Positions 38,174 through 47,588 of a stretch of DNA of 64,000 bases are shown piece after piece; the stretch's first letter is position 1; each line of letters starts with the position of its first letter. This stretch comes from Pirellula staleyi DSM 6068 (GTDB lineage: Bacteria > Planctomycetota > Planctomycetia > Pirellulales > Pirellulaceae): the NCBI GenBank assembly GCA_945875845.1, contig CAMCMB010000030.1:1-64000 (forward strand), given 5' to 3'. The notes below the pieces were generated by a model that saw nothing but the letters and a program-made list of their open reading frames with translations, was not told the DNA's origin and did no database searches. The translations under genes and the position numbers were made by a program.

Positions 38174-38698
38174 TTAGCGGCGATTCCGCTCCTCGGGGGT
38201 GGAAGATTCAGGAAGATGGTCAGGTTGACCACCATGGTTACTGCTTCCTGATTTTTCATGGACCCCATCGACTTGAATAAGCAGTTCGTTCTTTTGAGGC
38301 TCAATGCTAAAACTCAATCCAGAAGTGGAATAGGAGTTGTATTTATTGTTGACGACACCAATGGTAGAGGGTTTGTAGTTCGCCAGATTGTCGATTTGAA
38401 CGAACTGAACGACCACGCATTTGTGTGAACCCGCTACGGCACCATCCCCTTGTTTGTAGGTTGTGAGGGAAAATGTTCCATCGAGTCCAATCTCAGCCGT
38501 AGCTTGAACTCCATGTTCCTGCGACTTGCACTCAATCGTTCCAACTTTGACGGGGGAACCGTCCGGGAACACGACCTTTCCGGTGGCTGGGTAGGTCTTG
38601 AGCCTGCCATCGCTACAGCCCAGTGAAAACAATGTTGCAAGCGAAAACAAAACGGCCGCGAGTGTGCCATACTTGGGCCTGCGATGGGACCGCAACAT
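38174..38698 (-). CDS. Small lipoprotein, carboxypeptidase-regulatory-like
   Basis: The 174-residue protein has a lipobox at LFSLGC (C28) and a beta-sandwich pattern: TGKVVFPDGSPVKVGTIEC, ATAEIGLDGTFSLTTY, SHKCVVVQF. This is the common planctomycete transthyretin-like lipoprotein found next to DUF1559 genes. The C-terminus is disordered and hydrophilic. It lies 4 bp from the DUF1559 stop, in one transcript. Confidence 0.8.
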   Translation of the reverse strand: MLRSHRRPKYGTLAAVLFSLATLFSLGCSDGRLKTYPATGKVVFPDGSPVKVGTIECKSQEHGVQATAEIGLDGTFSLTTYKQGDGAVAGSHKCVVVQFVQIDNLANYKPSTIGVVNNKYNSYSTSGLSFSIEPQKNELLIQVDGVHEKSGSSNHGGQPDHLPESSTPEERNRR

Positions 38699-38702
38699 GG
38701 GC

Positions 38703-39722
38703 TTACTCGTCCAGCGTTACGGGTTGACCATCCGCTCGATTGCATAGCCGGCCGAGAGTCTCGGTGTCCATGCTGCTGCTAACGGCCCGTACGCTTCCGT
38801 CAGCGAGAGCGAAATGACAGAGTCCAACATGCCAGCTACCGAATCGAACGAGGTCTCCCCCATCACCTCGAAGGTTGGTTGCAATAGGCATGGTTGGCCC
38901 ACCTAGCCTGGACATATTAAAAACACTGTCGCCATTGAAGATGAATGCATCCTGCGGCGATTGCCCTAACTTGCCTATTGGGACATGCATTTCGCCAACC
39001 AGGAACGTGTTGCTCAAGCCGTCGGTCGCGTCGCGCTGTGCGATGCGGTCGTGCCAAGAACGGGGGATCTGTTCCTTGCAATTCGCGCGGCTGGAAATAA
39101 TGAGCCCAGTCCCATTTCCGCCATAGTTGAAGTCGCTTGGCAATCCGGATGCACCTGGCGAAAGATCGCCGTGGTTGGCTCCATAGTCGCCCACGGCCCC
39201 CATCAATTCTTCATCGCTGGTAATGGCAACCCTGCAACCACAAGGCAACGTGATCCAACGCGTACCAGCCCCGATGACTTGACCCAAGCCTTTTGCTTCA
39301 TCTGCCGTTCGGCGCGACGGACAGCAGTATACGGATAATGTCTTACTTCTGGTGTCTTCTTGATGTTTGCTATACGGGACGGAGTAGTCCCAACGTTGTT
39401 CTATGGATTGGGCTTCGATAAAGGGCATGATTCGAACAAGCCAAGTTGTTTCTTTACCGCCACAGGCTAAGGCTTGTGGATCCCCTGGTCGGGGTTCGTA
39501 GCGTGCAGGCGGATAGCATTTCATCGCGGAATGAAACATCTCTACCCCCAATCCAATCTGATGCAGATTGTTCTTACACTGCATAGCTCGGGCTGCCTCG
39601 CGAGCGGACTGAACAGCAGGCAGCAGGAGCCCCACGAGCATTCCGATAATAGCAATCACGACAAGCAACTCAACCAGCGTAAACGCTTGTCGGCTCGATA
39701 AACTCCGTGGGTGATTTCGCAT
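38703..39722 (-). CDS. DUF1559 pseudopilin-like protein
   Basis: The 339-residue protein has a type IV prepilin N-terminus (FTLVELLVVIAIIGMLVGLLLPAVQSAREAAR) followed by CKNNLHQIGLG and the C-terminal HVGLCHFALADGSVRAVSSSM block of DUF1559. Such proteins are highly multiplied in planctomycetes. They are cut by a prepilin peptidase and thought to sit in the envelope, role unknown. It leads an operon with the lipoprotein and probably the esterase. Its 5' side faces the TTGCAA-rich operator candidate. Confidence 0.93.
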   Translation of the reverse strand: MRNHPRSLSSRQAFTLVELLVVIAIIGMLVGLLLPAVQSAREAARAMQCKNNLHQIGLGVEMFHSAMKCYPPARYEPRPGDPQALACGGKETTWLVRIMPFIEAQSIEQRWDYSVPYSKHQEDTRSKTLSVYCCPSRRTADEAKGLGQVIGAGTRWITLPCGCRVAITSDEELMGAVGDYGANHGDLSPGASGLPSDFNYGGNGTGLIISSRANCKEQIPRSWHDRIAQRDATDGLSNTFLVGEMHVPIGKLGQSPQDAFIFNGDSVFNMSRLGGPTMPIATNLRGDGGDLVRFGSWHVGLCHFALADGSVRAVSSSMDTETLGRLCNRADGQPVTLDE

Positions 39723-39808
39723 CAGTGATTCAATTCATCCCGGTTTGGGCATTTTGAGGGTTCCGTTTCGTTCGAGAAAAGTCAGTTGCACTATATTCGA
39801 ATCCGACT

Positions 39809-39867
39809 GTTCTTGCAAAATTTTTGGTTCTTGCATAAATTTTTTCATGCAAACCTTTTGCAAGAAC
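39809..39867. promoter_or_regulatory. Candidate operator of repeated TTGCAA elements
   Basis: GTTCTTGCAAAA (39809-39820) pairs perfectly with TTTTGCAAGAAC (39856-39867). Inside, GTTCTTGCAT recurs at 39827-39836 and ATGCAA-ACCTT-TTGCAA lies at 39847-39863. The 6-5-6 spacing resembles the box of Nur-type (nickel) members of the Fur family. It sits between divergent DUF1559 and Cys/His-rich genes. A related element is at 47572-47588. Confidence 0.55.
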
Positions 39868-39912
39868 ACAACGTATCGACTATCATCCGTGTCGTACTGA
39901 TTTCGTTATTCA

Positions 39913-40371
39913 TTGGATGAGTCCTTACTTTTGAACCTTTTCGGACACAAAACGATCGTTTGGCTGTTGCTTGGCACCTATTCGATACTGATTTTTGTCA
40001 ATCAGGCTCTTCACTTAGTTCCCGGCCTGGACTGTGGTTCGTCGCATTGTCGTATCCACCAAGTGGTGGAGGCGGATGTCGAATCCATGGATGCGTTTCC
40101 TTCGGGCGTCTGTCAACATAGGCACCATTCTGGCTGTCACCGAAATCAATTTGGGCAGAATATCGCAAACAAGCAGCCTTCCGAGTTTGCAGCGGCGGAT
40201 GGAATTTGTTTGATAGATAAACTTCTTGCGATGCTTTGCGGGGCTCTCTACGTAGGGAGTCACCACGAGCGACAAGAGGCAAGTTGCTTGCACGTTTTTC
40301 TCAACGGCGCGGTCGATGAGCGATCTTCCGTAGTTTATTTTCGGTCGCGCGCGCCCCCCGCCATCGCTTGA
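39913..40371 (+). CDS. Small Cys/His-rich exported protein, unknown
   Basis: The 152-residue frame begins at a TTG codon (39913). The N-terminal ~28 residues form a hydrophobic anchor or signal (TIVWLLLGTYSILIFVNQAL). The rest carries many potential metal ligands: CGSSHCRIH, GVCQHRHHSGCH, MLCGALYVGSHH, ASCLHVF. The family is not recognised. The metal-ligand pattern, the operator candidate upstream and the permease/AztD-like genes downstream suggest a metal-related role, but this is inference. The TTG start is uncertain. Confidence 0.5.
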   Translation: MDESLLLNLFGHKTIVWLLLGTYSILIFVNQALHLVPGLDCGSSHCRIHQVVEADVESMDAFPSGVCQHRHHSGCHRNQFGQNIANKQPSEFAAADGICLIDKLLAMLCGALYVGSHHERQEASCLHVFLNGAVDERSSVVYFRSRAPPAIA

Positions 40372-40610
40372 GCGGCCCGTGGTTTGTTCTCATGACTTGG
40401 CGTTGAAGCGACGAGGGTGTTTCCGTGCCTCTCCCGCTCAGTTCGGTGCTCGCGACAGCACCTGACTTCATGGCAAATCCGGCCTGCACGCCAGTGCCCA
40501 AGCCACCAACTTTGTGAGCGGTTTATCCCGAGCTGTCCGGCTGTTCGGTGAGGATATGTAAACCTTCTTGACTCGCTGCTTAAACCTCCAATTTCAACAT
40601 TAGGCGATTC

Positions 40611-41888
40611 ATGCATCAAACACTATTCACCTATTTTGGCCAAGCGATGCATTATGATTTTTGCCCATGGGCGAATGCATATGTCTATTGGCTCAAACGC
40701 CCAATTGGATGGGTTGCGGTCGCTTTTCTGGCGTCGCTCCTTTTGGGAGTCTTTGTGTCCAGCCAGGCGTTCCTGGTGTCTGTGGCAATATTTGCGTTGG
40801 GTGTCGTCGGTTGCTTGTGGCCTTGGATCGCGATGGTGGGTATTCGAGGTCAATTGTCCTGGTCTCACTTGCGATGCGAAGAGGGGGAGTGTATTCACAC
40901 AACACTTGCATTAGTGCATCGATGGCCTTGGCAGGGTTGGGGCATGATCGTTGAAGCGGACGATGCGATCGCCTCTCATGTGGACGCGGAGGGCCAGCCG
41001 ATCTGCTTAAGCAGAGTCCCTGCCATTTCGAAGAGTGAGTTTGAGTGGGTCTGCCGTCCTAGAATTCGAGGACGCTACCCAATGCGTGATGTTCGGCTGT
41101 CGACCGCTTTTCCTTTTGGAATATGGACAAGCTATCGCAAATTACAAGTGGCCACTCCGCTTTTCGTTTGGCCGAAAATGATCAAATTGGTGGATGTGCC
41201 TCATCAGGCGGGAAGTACCAACGCAGGTATCGGAACCACCAGCGAGCAGATAGGAGATGAAGGTGACTGGATGGGAGTCCGCCCATACCGACCGGGCGAC
41301 TCGCTTCGGCAGGTGCATTGGGCTCAAACATCGCGTCGCGACAGCTTGGTCGTCTTTGAACGTCAATCCCGAAGCAGGCAGTTGGTTTCCATCTGGTTCG
41401 ATACTTACGCTGCCGCGAACGCAGTCCACGAGCAACGCGAATGGATGATTCGTATCTTGGCATCCCTTACCAACCACTTCTTATCTCACTCTTGGCAAGT
41501 ACGAGCGCATTTCGAAGATAGCTGGACACCGCTATACGCAAACCGATCGAGCAAACAACTGTGGTTAGATAAATTGGCTTGCTGGCAACACAACCCATCT
41601 CAATCTGCAACAGACCGGATTCCGTCGATTCGCGAAGGAGTCAGTTACTGCGTGAGTACCGCGTCGCGCGCGGTCAGGTTAAATCGTTCCATTTCGCCCA
41701 ATGACAATGCGAAGTTTTTTTGGTTGCTGGTAGACGACATCGGACCAGACGAATCTTCCCACGCATTTTGTCGCAGTGCATCCGCTATCGTTATCGATGT
41801 GGAAAACGATCCTTCGAATCAACTGCGAAGCCAGTGGCAGCAGTTGTGCCAGCGAACGAGTCGAGTGAAAGTCGAGTGCGGATCGTGA
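40611..41888 (+). CDS. DUF58 domain protein
   Basis: The 425-residue protein has two N-terminal membrane segments (about 25-65), a beta-rich middle region, and the DUF58 signature EGDWMGVRPYRPGDSLRQVHWAQTSRRDSLVVFE (about 210-245), which leads into a von Willebrand A-like C-terminus. DUF58 proteins work with MoxR ATPases and transglutaminase-like membrane proteins, as seen here. An ATG at 40647 is an alternative start. Its stop overlaps the next gene's GTG start (GTGA). Confidence 0.9.
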   Translation: MHQTLFTYFGQAMHYDFCPWANAYVYWLKRPIGWVAVAFLASLLLGVFVSSQAFLVSVAIFALGVVGCLWPWIAMVGIRGQLSWSHLRCEEGECIHTTLALVHRWPWQGWGMIVEADDAIASHVDAEGQPICLSRVPAISKSEFEWVCRPRIRGRYPMRDVRLSTAFPFGIWTSYRKLQVATPLFVWPKMIKLVDVPHQAGSTNAGIGTTSEQIGDEGDWMGVRPYRPGDSLRQVHWAQTSRRDSLVVFERQSRSRQLVSIWFDTYAAANAVHEQREWMIRILASLTNHFLSHSWQVRAHFEDSWTPLYANRSSKQLWLDKLACWQHNPSQSATDRIPSIREGVSYCVSTASRAVRLNRSISPNDNAKFFWLLVDDIGPDESSHAFCRSASAIVIDVENDPSNQLRSQWQQLCQRTSRVKVECGS

Positions 41889-44389
41889 ACAAGTTCATCG
41901 CGGTTTCTCCAAGAGTCGTTCGCAGTTCATCTCGATCGCGTTTGAAGCGTCCTGCAAGCGGTCAAGTCGCAAGCACAATCTACAACAAGGGCAATACGTT
42001 TTTATTGGCAATTGTGGCATCGATTGGCATCCTGCTATTGCGATTGCAGGGGTGTTTTTCGACTGTTTGGCTGTGGACGGAATTCTTGATATGCATCTCT
42101 ATCGCGATAACGACGCGAGCCTATTTTTCGATTCATCGAGAGTCGACCCTCATTGCAAGCAATAGAGGCGGCATCCCATGGGCAATAGGCTCCATTTTGA
42201 TTGGTGCACCGTGGGGAATCCGTCTGATTCATCGTTATTGCCTTGGTGGCGTCGGAGAGGCGACCGAACTGATTTGGTTGGCAATGCTTCAAAATGCAGC
42301 CCTCTGGCAAGCAGCCGTCGCTACAACGTCAAAACAAGAATGGACATCCTTTTTACTGAGCAGTTTCCTCATGTTGTTCGGGGTGTCCACCTCAGATCGG
42401 AGCGGCATGATTTGGATTGTCGTGCTGTTCGGCTTGTTGGCCGCCTGGTCTTTGATGGCTCGCTATTGGCAATCCATCGAGCGTGGCTTTGTTGCGGTCG
42501 AAAGCGTGCCACTGGTCCGAATGAGAATCGTCTTGGTGGCCATACTTTGCGCGGTGACAACAGCGATGGGTGCCGTCGCGATGCTCAACAAATCAACCAT
42601 CACGTTGCTGGATGGTTTTATGCCGACGTCGGGTGGCAAGAAAGATGCCGATCCGTCCGCCCGGAATGGAATTGGTGATGGCGACATGCTGGTTGCCGCC
42701 CAAGACGAAGCATATACATTTGGACCGGTCGATAGCAACCTATTCTTGGATTCCCAAGTTCCGTCGATGTACGATTTGGCGAGCGATATGTATGGTGAAC
42801 CCAAATCGCGATCCAAAAAGTTCATGCGCGCGATCGCACTTAACAGTGAAACCAAGGAAACGACGGAGGAAGGGTCCGAGTCAAAAAAGACGGGCCGGGA
42901 GTTTTCGGCAATCCGACACCCCGTCGACCGCTCAAACCCAATCAAACCAAGGGGATCCCAGAGCCGTGCGATTCTTTATCTGATTGGTGAAACTCCTCAG
43001 CATCTTCGGCTTGAATCCTACGATTCGTTTGATGGGACCGAATGGACGCACTCCGATGACCTTAAGTCACCACAGCAACGAGCCTTACCAAGATTACGAA
43101 CCCTGTCGAACAAGCCGTGGATGGAGCTACAGCAACACAATGCTTCGATCGCTCATCCGGTGCGCGAGCGACTGACCATCAAACTGATCAATATCCAGTC
43201 GCCTCGCATTCCGTCCCCGTCCTTGCTAACCGATATTCACATCGATCGAATCGATCAACCCGATTTTTTTGGATGGACGTCCGATGGCCAGCCTATGATG
43301 CCAAATTGCGATTCGATTCCGCAGCTCACGGTGGTTCACCAGATCTATCAGGTACCTCAACTACACTGCCTGCGAGACGCCTCCGACCCCCTGAATGATA
43401 TCGTCGCGAGTTCACAGCCCAGCGATTGGCTTGCACCGTATCTCACTGTGCCAGGGAATCGCCAATCGCTTCGATCGGAAGCGGAACGCTTGATGCAACC
43501 GCATCTCAACAAAAGTCCTAAACGGGTAACGGATTGGGTGAGAATCGAAGCGCTCGTAACCGCATTGCGACAAGATTTTGAGGTCGACATCTCATATTTG
43601 CCACCCGATTCATGCGATGACGTCGTCCAGCACATGATTGAAACGCGACGTGGGCCAGACTATCTCGTGGCGACAACAGCAAGTGTTTTGATTCGCAGTT
43701 TAGGGATACCATCTAGGTTGGTTACTGGGTTCTATGCTTCTCGGAGCCGATTTGATATTCGCTCTGGGCAAACAGAAGTTTTGCCGGAAGATTTGCATAC
43801 TTGGGCGGAGGTTTATGTGCACGGGGCCTGGCTCCCGATCGAACCCTGCTCCCAATTTGCAAAGCCTCGAGAATTTCGTTCATGGCGGCAATTTGCGATT
43901 CAGGGCTGGTGGTTGCTGTGCGACACAGCCATTCATAACCCCTTATCGATTGCGACCACGTTATTCTTCTTGGGAATGGCTGTTTACATGCGCAGACGAA
44001 TCGTCGACGCAGCATGCTCATCGGTTTTTCTCTCTGCGCATTTCCTGTCGATCCGCTCACGTGTGCGTTGGAGCTTGGTATTGCTTCGATGGAGAATGTG
44101 GGTGTGGGGTGTTCAGCGCCCGAGGCGAGCTACGGTTCGTCAATGGCTTGAGTCGCAGCTTGTCTGCGATCCGAGATTGAGACCCTCAGACAGGCAACTC
44201 TTTGTGGATGCGGCGCAGCGCCTCGCGTACGCGCCCACGCTTGCGACGACAGAATGGCTTACTGCAAACTCAGTTCCGCTTTGCAACATCAGTTGGGCAA
44301 TTACTCAGCGAGGCATCCTCGATCTTTTTCGAAGGAAGTCAACCGGTCACCAATGGAGCGACTTCCAATCACAGTCAAGGAAAAAATGA
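41885..44389 (+). CDS. TgpA-like transglutaminase-fold membrane protein, catalytic Cys missing
   Basis: The start is set at GTG 41885, overlapping the DUF58 stop, for 834 residues. A longer upstream frame lies inside the DUF58 gene. Several TM segments fill the first ~230 residues, followed by a large extracytoplasmic part. The transglutaminase core reads GPDYLVATTASVLIRSLGIP where active members have GxCExFA: position 592 is Asp, not Cys. The histidine H638 (LHTWAEVY) is kept. The usual Asp is Glu653 (PIEP). A TM near 675-695 and a cytoplasmic tail follow. It is thus probably a non-hydrolytic, structural member, or uses other chemistry. Confidence 0.87.
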   Translation: MNKFIAVSPRVVRSSSRSRLKRPASGQVASTIYNKGNTFLLAIVASIGILLLRLQGCFSTVWLWTEFLICISIAITTRAYFSIHRESTLIASNRGGIPWAIGSILIGAPWGIRLIHRYCLGGVGEATELIWLAMLQNAALWQAAVATTSKQEWTSFLLSSFLMLFGVSTSDRSGMIWIVVLFGLLAAWSLMARYWQSIERGFVAVESVPLVRMRIVLVAILCAVTTAMGAVAMLNKSTITLLDGFMPTSGGKKDADPSARNGIGDGDMLVAAQDEAYTFGPVDSNLFLDSQVPSMYDLASDMYGEPKSRSKKFMRAIALNSETKETTEEGSESKKTGREFSAIRHPVDRSNPIKPRGSQSRAILYLIGETPQHLRLESYDSFDGTEWTHSDDLKSPQQRALPRLRTLSNKPWMELQQHNASIAHPVRERLTIKLINIQSPRIPSPSLLTDIHIDRIDQPDFFGWTSDGQPMMPNCDSIPQLTVVHQIYQVPQLHCLRDASDPLNDIVASSQPSDWLAPYLTVPGNRQSLRSEAERLMQPHLNKSPKRVTDWVRIEALVTALRQDFEVDISYLPPDSCDDVVQHMIETRRGPDYLVATTASVLIRSLGIPSRLVTGFYASRSRFDIRSGQTEVLPEDLHTWAEVYVHGAWLPIEPCSQFAKPREFRSWRQFAIQGWWLLCDTAIHNPLSIATTLFFLGMAVYMRRRIVDAACSSVFLSAHFLSIRSRVRWSLVLLRWRMWVWGVQRPRRATVRQWLESQLVCDPRLRPSDRQLFVDAAQRLAYAPTLATTEWLTANSVPLCNISWAITQRGILDLFRRKSTGHQWSDFQSQSRKK

Positions 44390-45318
44390 TTCAATCAATG
44401 ACACAGACAGCTTCCTTGTTGGATCGGATGCGACACCAGCTCAACATCACTTTGCTCGGTAAGCCCGAGGTGGTAGAGAGTCTTCTGGCGTGCGTGCTCG
44501 CGCGCGGACATGTTTTGTTTGATGACCTGCCGGGCCTTGGGAAGACCACGTTAGCCAAAGCCTTGGCAACGGCCATCGGTGGGCGTTTTCAGCGAGTGCA
44601 GTGCACCCCCGACTTGCTGCCGAGCGACATTACGGGCTTCAGCATCCTAAATCAACAAACGCGAGAATTCGAATTTCGGCCAGGGCCCGTGTTTGGGGAT
44701 GTCTTGTTAGCGGATGAGATCAATCGCGCTACACCCAGAACACAAAGCGCTTTGTTCGAAGCAATGGCCGAACGCCAAGTCACCATCGAAGGGGAGTCCA
44801 AACCCTTGAGCCAAACGTTTTTGGTCTTGGCTACACAAAACCCAGTCGAGAGCGTCGGAGCCTACCCTCTTCCTGAAGCGCAACTCGATCGCTTTACTAT
44901 GAAACTCAGGATTGGCTATCCAAACCGAGAGAGCGAGCTAGAGCTACTCGCTCGGAGCAGTCGAAGCACCGAGGAAGTCGTTGCAACGCAAGTGCTTGAG
45001 CCAGGTCAACTGAACCTACTGCAGCGTGCAGTATCTCAGATTGTAGTAGAGTTGCCCGTGCGTGAGTATTTAGTGAGCTTAGCCGAGGCGACCAGAGCCA
45101 ATCACGCATTTGCGTTGGGCTTGAGCCCTCGCGGATTGCTTCAGTGGCAGCGAGCCGCCCAAGCCCGTGCGATGCTCGCGGGACGAGACTTTATGATCCC
45201 AGAAGACGTTCAAGATGTTGCGATTCCTGTGCTCGCAGTCCGGCTTTCAGGCATGGCTGGTGACGTCGAGCGCGTGATTGAAACCGTTCTCAACTCGGTA
45301 AGCGTTCCACTACCATGA
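44386..45318 (+). CDS. MoxR-family AAA+ ATPase
   Basis: The ATG at 44386 overlaps the TgpA-like stop (ATGA) and gives 310 residues, a normal MoxR length. The longer frame would lie inside the upstream gene. Walker A is GLGKTT in DDLPGLGKTTLAKAL, and Walker B is VLLADEINRATPRTQSALFEAMAE. The sensor region is LATQNPVES and the lid includes GLSPRGLLQWQRAAQARAML. MoxR ATPases act as chaperones for metal-centre or von Willebrand-type protein complexes, fitting the neighbouring DUF58 and TgpA-like proteins. Confidence 0.93.
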   Translation: MIQSMTQTASLLDRMRHQLNITLLGKPEVVESLLACVLARGHVLFDDLPGLGKTTLAKALATAIGGRFQRVQCTPDLLPSDITGFSILNQQTREFEFRPGPVFGDVLLADEINRATPRTQSALFEAMAERQVTIEGESKPLSQTFLVLATQNPVESVGAYPLPEAQLDRFTMKLRIGYPNRESELELLARSSRSTEEVVATQVLEPGQLNLLQRAVSQIVVELPVREYLVSLAEATRANHAFALGLSPRGLLQWQRAAQARAMLAGRDFMIPEDVQDVAIPVLAVRLSGMAGDVERVIETVLNSVSVPLP

Positions 45319-45809
45319 TGAAAATTTGTCAGCCCAATGATCCGTTCCGTATTTTGCCAAGTTGCTGGATTCTCGTTTTGTTGCTGGGCGGGATATGGTT
45401 GCCCTTCGCGGGTTGTCGCAATCAGTCCTCCACAAGTTCCCAAGAGGAGGAAAGCCATGAGCATTTCCCAGTTCACTGGCCGAAAACGATTTTTGCCGCC
45501 TCAGAGCGAATGAGCGAGCTGTCAAAGTCCGTCGAGGCAACATCTTCCAATCCGGAGATCAGTGTGGAACGAGAGTTCATCGATCTGATTCGATGGCTTC
45601 CGGAATTAGCGGCTGACAGCGAACTATCGGAAAAAGATTTCAACCGGATCGACGCTTGGTCCGCCAAAACGGTCCTGTTACTAGAAGAGCAAGTTGCAAA
45701 CGGAAAGAAGCTCAAGGACCTCGTCGAACTTGATGGGCTTATTTCCAATGTCGAGATGCTCGCTGACGTGTGTCGTTTAGAACTGGACCGAACGGGGTCG
45801 CCTGAATAG
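45315..45809 (+). CDS. Small lipoprotein, unknown
   Basis: The 164-residue protein starts at ATGATG overlapping the MoxR stop codon. It has a signal with lipobox LPFAGC (C34), followed by a Ser/Gln/Glu-rich linker and a helical domain (FIDLIRWLPELAADSELSEKDFNRID). No family is recognised. It is the fourth member of the coupled DUF58/TgpA/MoxR set, with 11 bp to the permease gene. Confidence 0.75.
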   Translation: MMKICQPNDPFRILPSCWILVLLLGGIWLPFAGCRNQSSTSSQEEESHEHFPVHWPKTIFAASERMSELSKSVEATSSNPEISVEREFIDLIRWLPELAADSELSEKDFNRIDAWSAKTVLLLEEQVANGKKLKDLVELDGLISNVEMLADVCRLELDRTGSPE

Positions 45810-45820
45810 AAGGAATTGAA

Positions 45821-47458
45821 ATGGATCTCTTGTTTTGGGGAGCGATCGTTCGGATGTCACAAGCTGCCGTGGCTGCTTGCCCGACCATCGTTGTCGGCTG
45901 GATCGTGGCTGCCGTCTTTGAACGCATCCTAGGGAGGGAAGGGACGCTCAAGCTTTTTGGTGGTCACACTTGGCGTCAATTGCCCTATGCTTGGATTCTG
46001 GGAATGCTATTGCCAGTTTGCTCACTCGGCGTTATTCCGGTCATGGTTCAAATGCGCAGAAGTGGAATCGCTGGTGGAACCATCCTGGCGTTCGGATTAA
46101 CCGCCCCTCTTTTCAATCCGATTTCTGTGCTCTATGGACTGACCTTGAGCGATCCCGTCGCAATCTTTGTTTTTTGCATGTGCTCGCTGACCATCGTGAC
46201 CGTGATGGGCTTGGTATGGGACAAGATGTTTCCATCGAATTGGATCCAACCGGAGCTGTTGCCAAAGACACCATTTGGCATCAGGCGGGTGGGAGCAGTT
46301 GCATTGTCCGTATGCCAGCAAGCGTTTAGTACTTCGACTCTGTACATTCTCCTGGCACTTGTTGGTGTTGGACTTTTAAGTATGTTTTTGCCTGCTGGCT
46401 TCCTTCAAAAAGCAGCCGGAAAGGATGATATGACAGCGCCATTGACAATGGCGGCCGTGGCGACGCTTGCCTATATCACTCCGATGGTTGCGATCGTTCA
46501 GATTGCTTCGATGTTCCAGCATGGCAACTCGATCGGCGCGGCGTTCACACTATTGGTATTGGGAACCGGCGTCAATCTTGGTCTCATCGCTTGGATCGTT
46601 CTGAATTACAAGGCTCGACCTGCCATCGCTTGGCTTGGATTTTTGATGCTGTTGGTTCTGACATTGGCTTATTGCATTGATAGACCATTGAGACCCAAGG
46701 GAGTTGAACCGGCGGATCACACACACGCTTTCGATGTCTACTGCAATCCATTTCCTTCGGGCGGACCCGGACTGATGGAGTCGAGTTGGAGGATGATTCG
46801 AGACTCTTGGAAAGCCGAGGAGTTGATTGCCGCTGTTGCTGCCTTTTTCCTTTTGGTCGTTGGAGCGTTTAACTACCATGGGGATCGAAACGGTCGATGG
46901 ATGGGCTACTTGCTTGGCTCAACGGATCGAGAATCGAATGAATGGGCGACTGCTTCGACGATTGGATTGCAGCGGGATATTATTTTGCCGAAGTCCGTGA
47001 TTGCTGCCTCTTGTTTTCTCGGACTCATTGCGGCCAGTGTGGTAGCGTGCTTTTTGTACTATCCACCTCGATCGGAGATCCGTAAAGAAATGGTAATGAA
47101 CCATGCGGATCTAATGGCAGACTGCGCTCGATACGATTGGGAAAGAATTATGTATTGGATACCCATACAAGAGGATTGGGCTCACAAAATGGAGGTGAGC
47201 GCTTACCTGCGAAGGCAACCTCTAACACGATTTCAACGCATGAAATTGCAAGTCTTCATGTCGAAACTCGAACTGCTCGAACACGCAGCCGAAGACCATG
47301 AAAAAGAAGAAGTCGACTTATGGAAAAAAGAAATGAACCGAGCGTTTCAGCGATTGAGGAATGCGATGGATCCAGAGTTTGGCCCAACCGCACTCACTTC
47401 TTTGACACAGCCGACAAAAGTCAAAGTAGTAGGCACATTCCATGTGCCGTCCACCTAG
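45821..47458 (+). CDS. Permease of the SO_0444/YraQ (DUF318-like) type, probable metal efflux
   Basis: The 545-residue protein has about ten membrane segments. It includes the diagnostic CSLGVIPVMVQMRRSGIAGGTILAFGLTAPLFNPISVLYG (about 67-107) with a membrane-embedded cysteine, as in the predicted permeases that export heavy metals or metalloids. A HTHAFD motif follows near 300, and there is a third TM cluster. A C-terminal cytoplasmic helical part (PLTRFQRMKLQVFMSKLELLEHAAEDHEKEE) is unusual for the family. An AGGA-type ribosome-binding site lies at 45807-45813, 11-14 bp upstream. Which metal is moved cannot be told. Confidence 0.8.
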   Translation: MDLLFWGAIVRMSQAAVAACPTIVVGWIVAAVFERILGREGTLKLFGGHTWRQLPYAWILGMLLPVCSLGVIPVMVQMRRSGIAGGTILAFGLTAPLFNPISVLYGLTLSDPVAIFVFCMCSLTIVTVMGLVWDKMFPSNWIQPELLPKTPFGIRRVGAVALSVCQQAFSTSTLYILLALVGVGLLSMFLPAGFLQKAAGKDDMTAPLTMAAVATLAYITPMVAIVQIASMFQHGNSIGAAFTLLVLGTGVNLGLIAWIVLNYKARPAIAWLGFLMLLVLTLAYCIDRPLRPKGVEPADHTHAFDVYCNPFPSGGPGLMESSWRMIRDSWKAEELIAAVAAFFLLVVGAFNYHGDRNGRWMGYLLGSTDRESNEWATASTIGLQRDIILPKSVIAASCFLGLIAASVVACFLYYPPRSEIRKEMVMNHADLMADCARYDWERIMYWIPIQEDWAHKMEVSAYLRRQPLTRFQRMKLQVFMSKLELLEHAAEDHEKEEVDLWKKEMNRAFQRLRNAMDPEFGPTALTSLTQPTKVKVVGTFHVPST

Positions 47459-47571
47459 AATCCTGGCAAAAGCTTGCCTGCGAACGGCACGGCGGAGCGT
47501 GCCTGCACCTTCTGTCGGCTGTGTCTTCTTTATGATTTTTTCCAAAACGCCTTTTCGCACACCATGCGCTC

Positions 47572-47588
47572 TTGCACAACATATGCAA
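47572..47588. promoter_or_regulatory. Candidate operator, TTGCAC-N5-ATGCAA
   Basis: TTGCACAACATATGCAA lies 95 bp upstream of the AztD-like start. It has the same 6-5-6 architecture as the element at 39847-39863. One regulator could bind both. Confidence 0.45.

Noticed and set aside
41720-41884. Upstream start of the TgpA-like gene
   Set aside because: The first 55 residues would overlap the DUF58 coding sequence. The GTGA overlap at 41885 gives a normal coupled start.
44254-44385. Upstream start of the MoxR gene
   Set aside because: It would overlap the TgpA-like gene by 44 codons. The ATG at 44386 overlaps the stop codon by 4 bp and yields a typical MoxR length.
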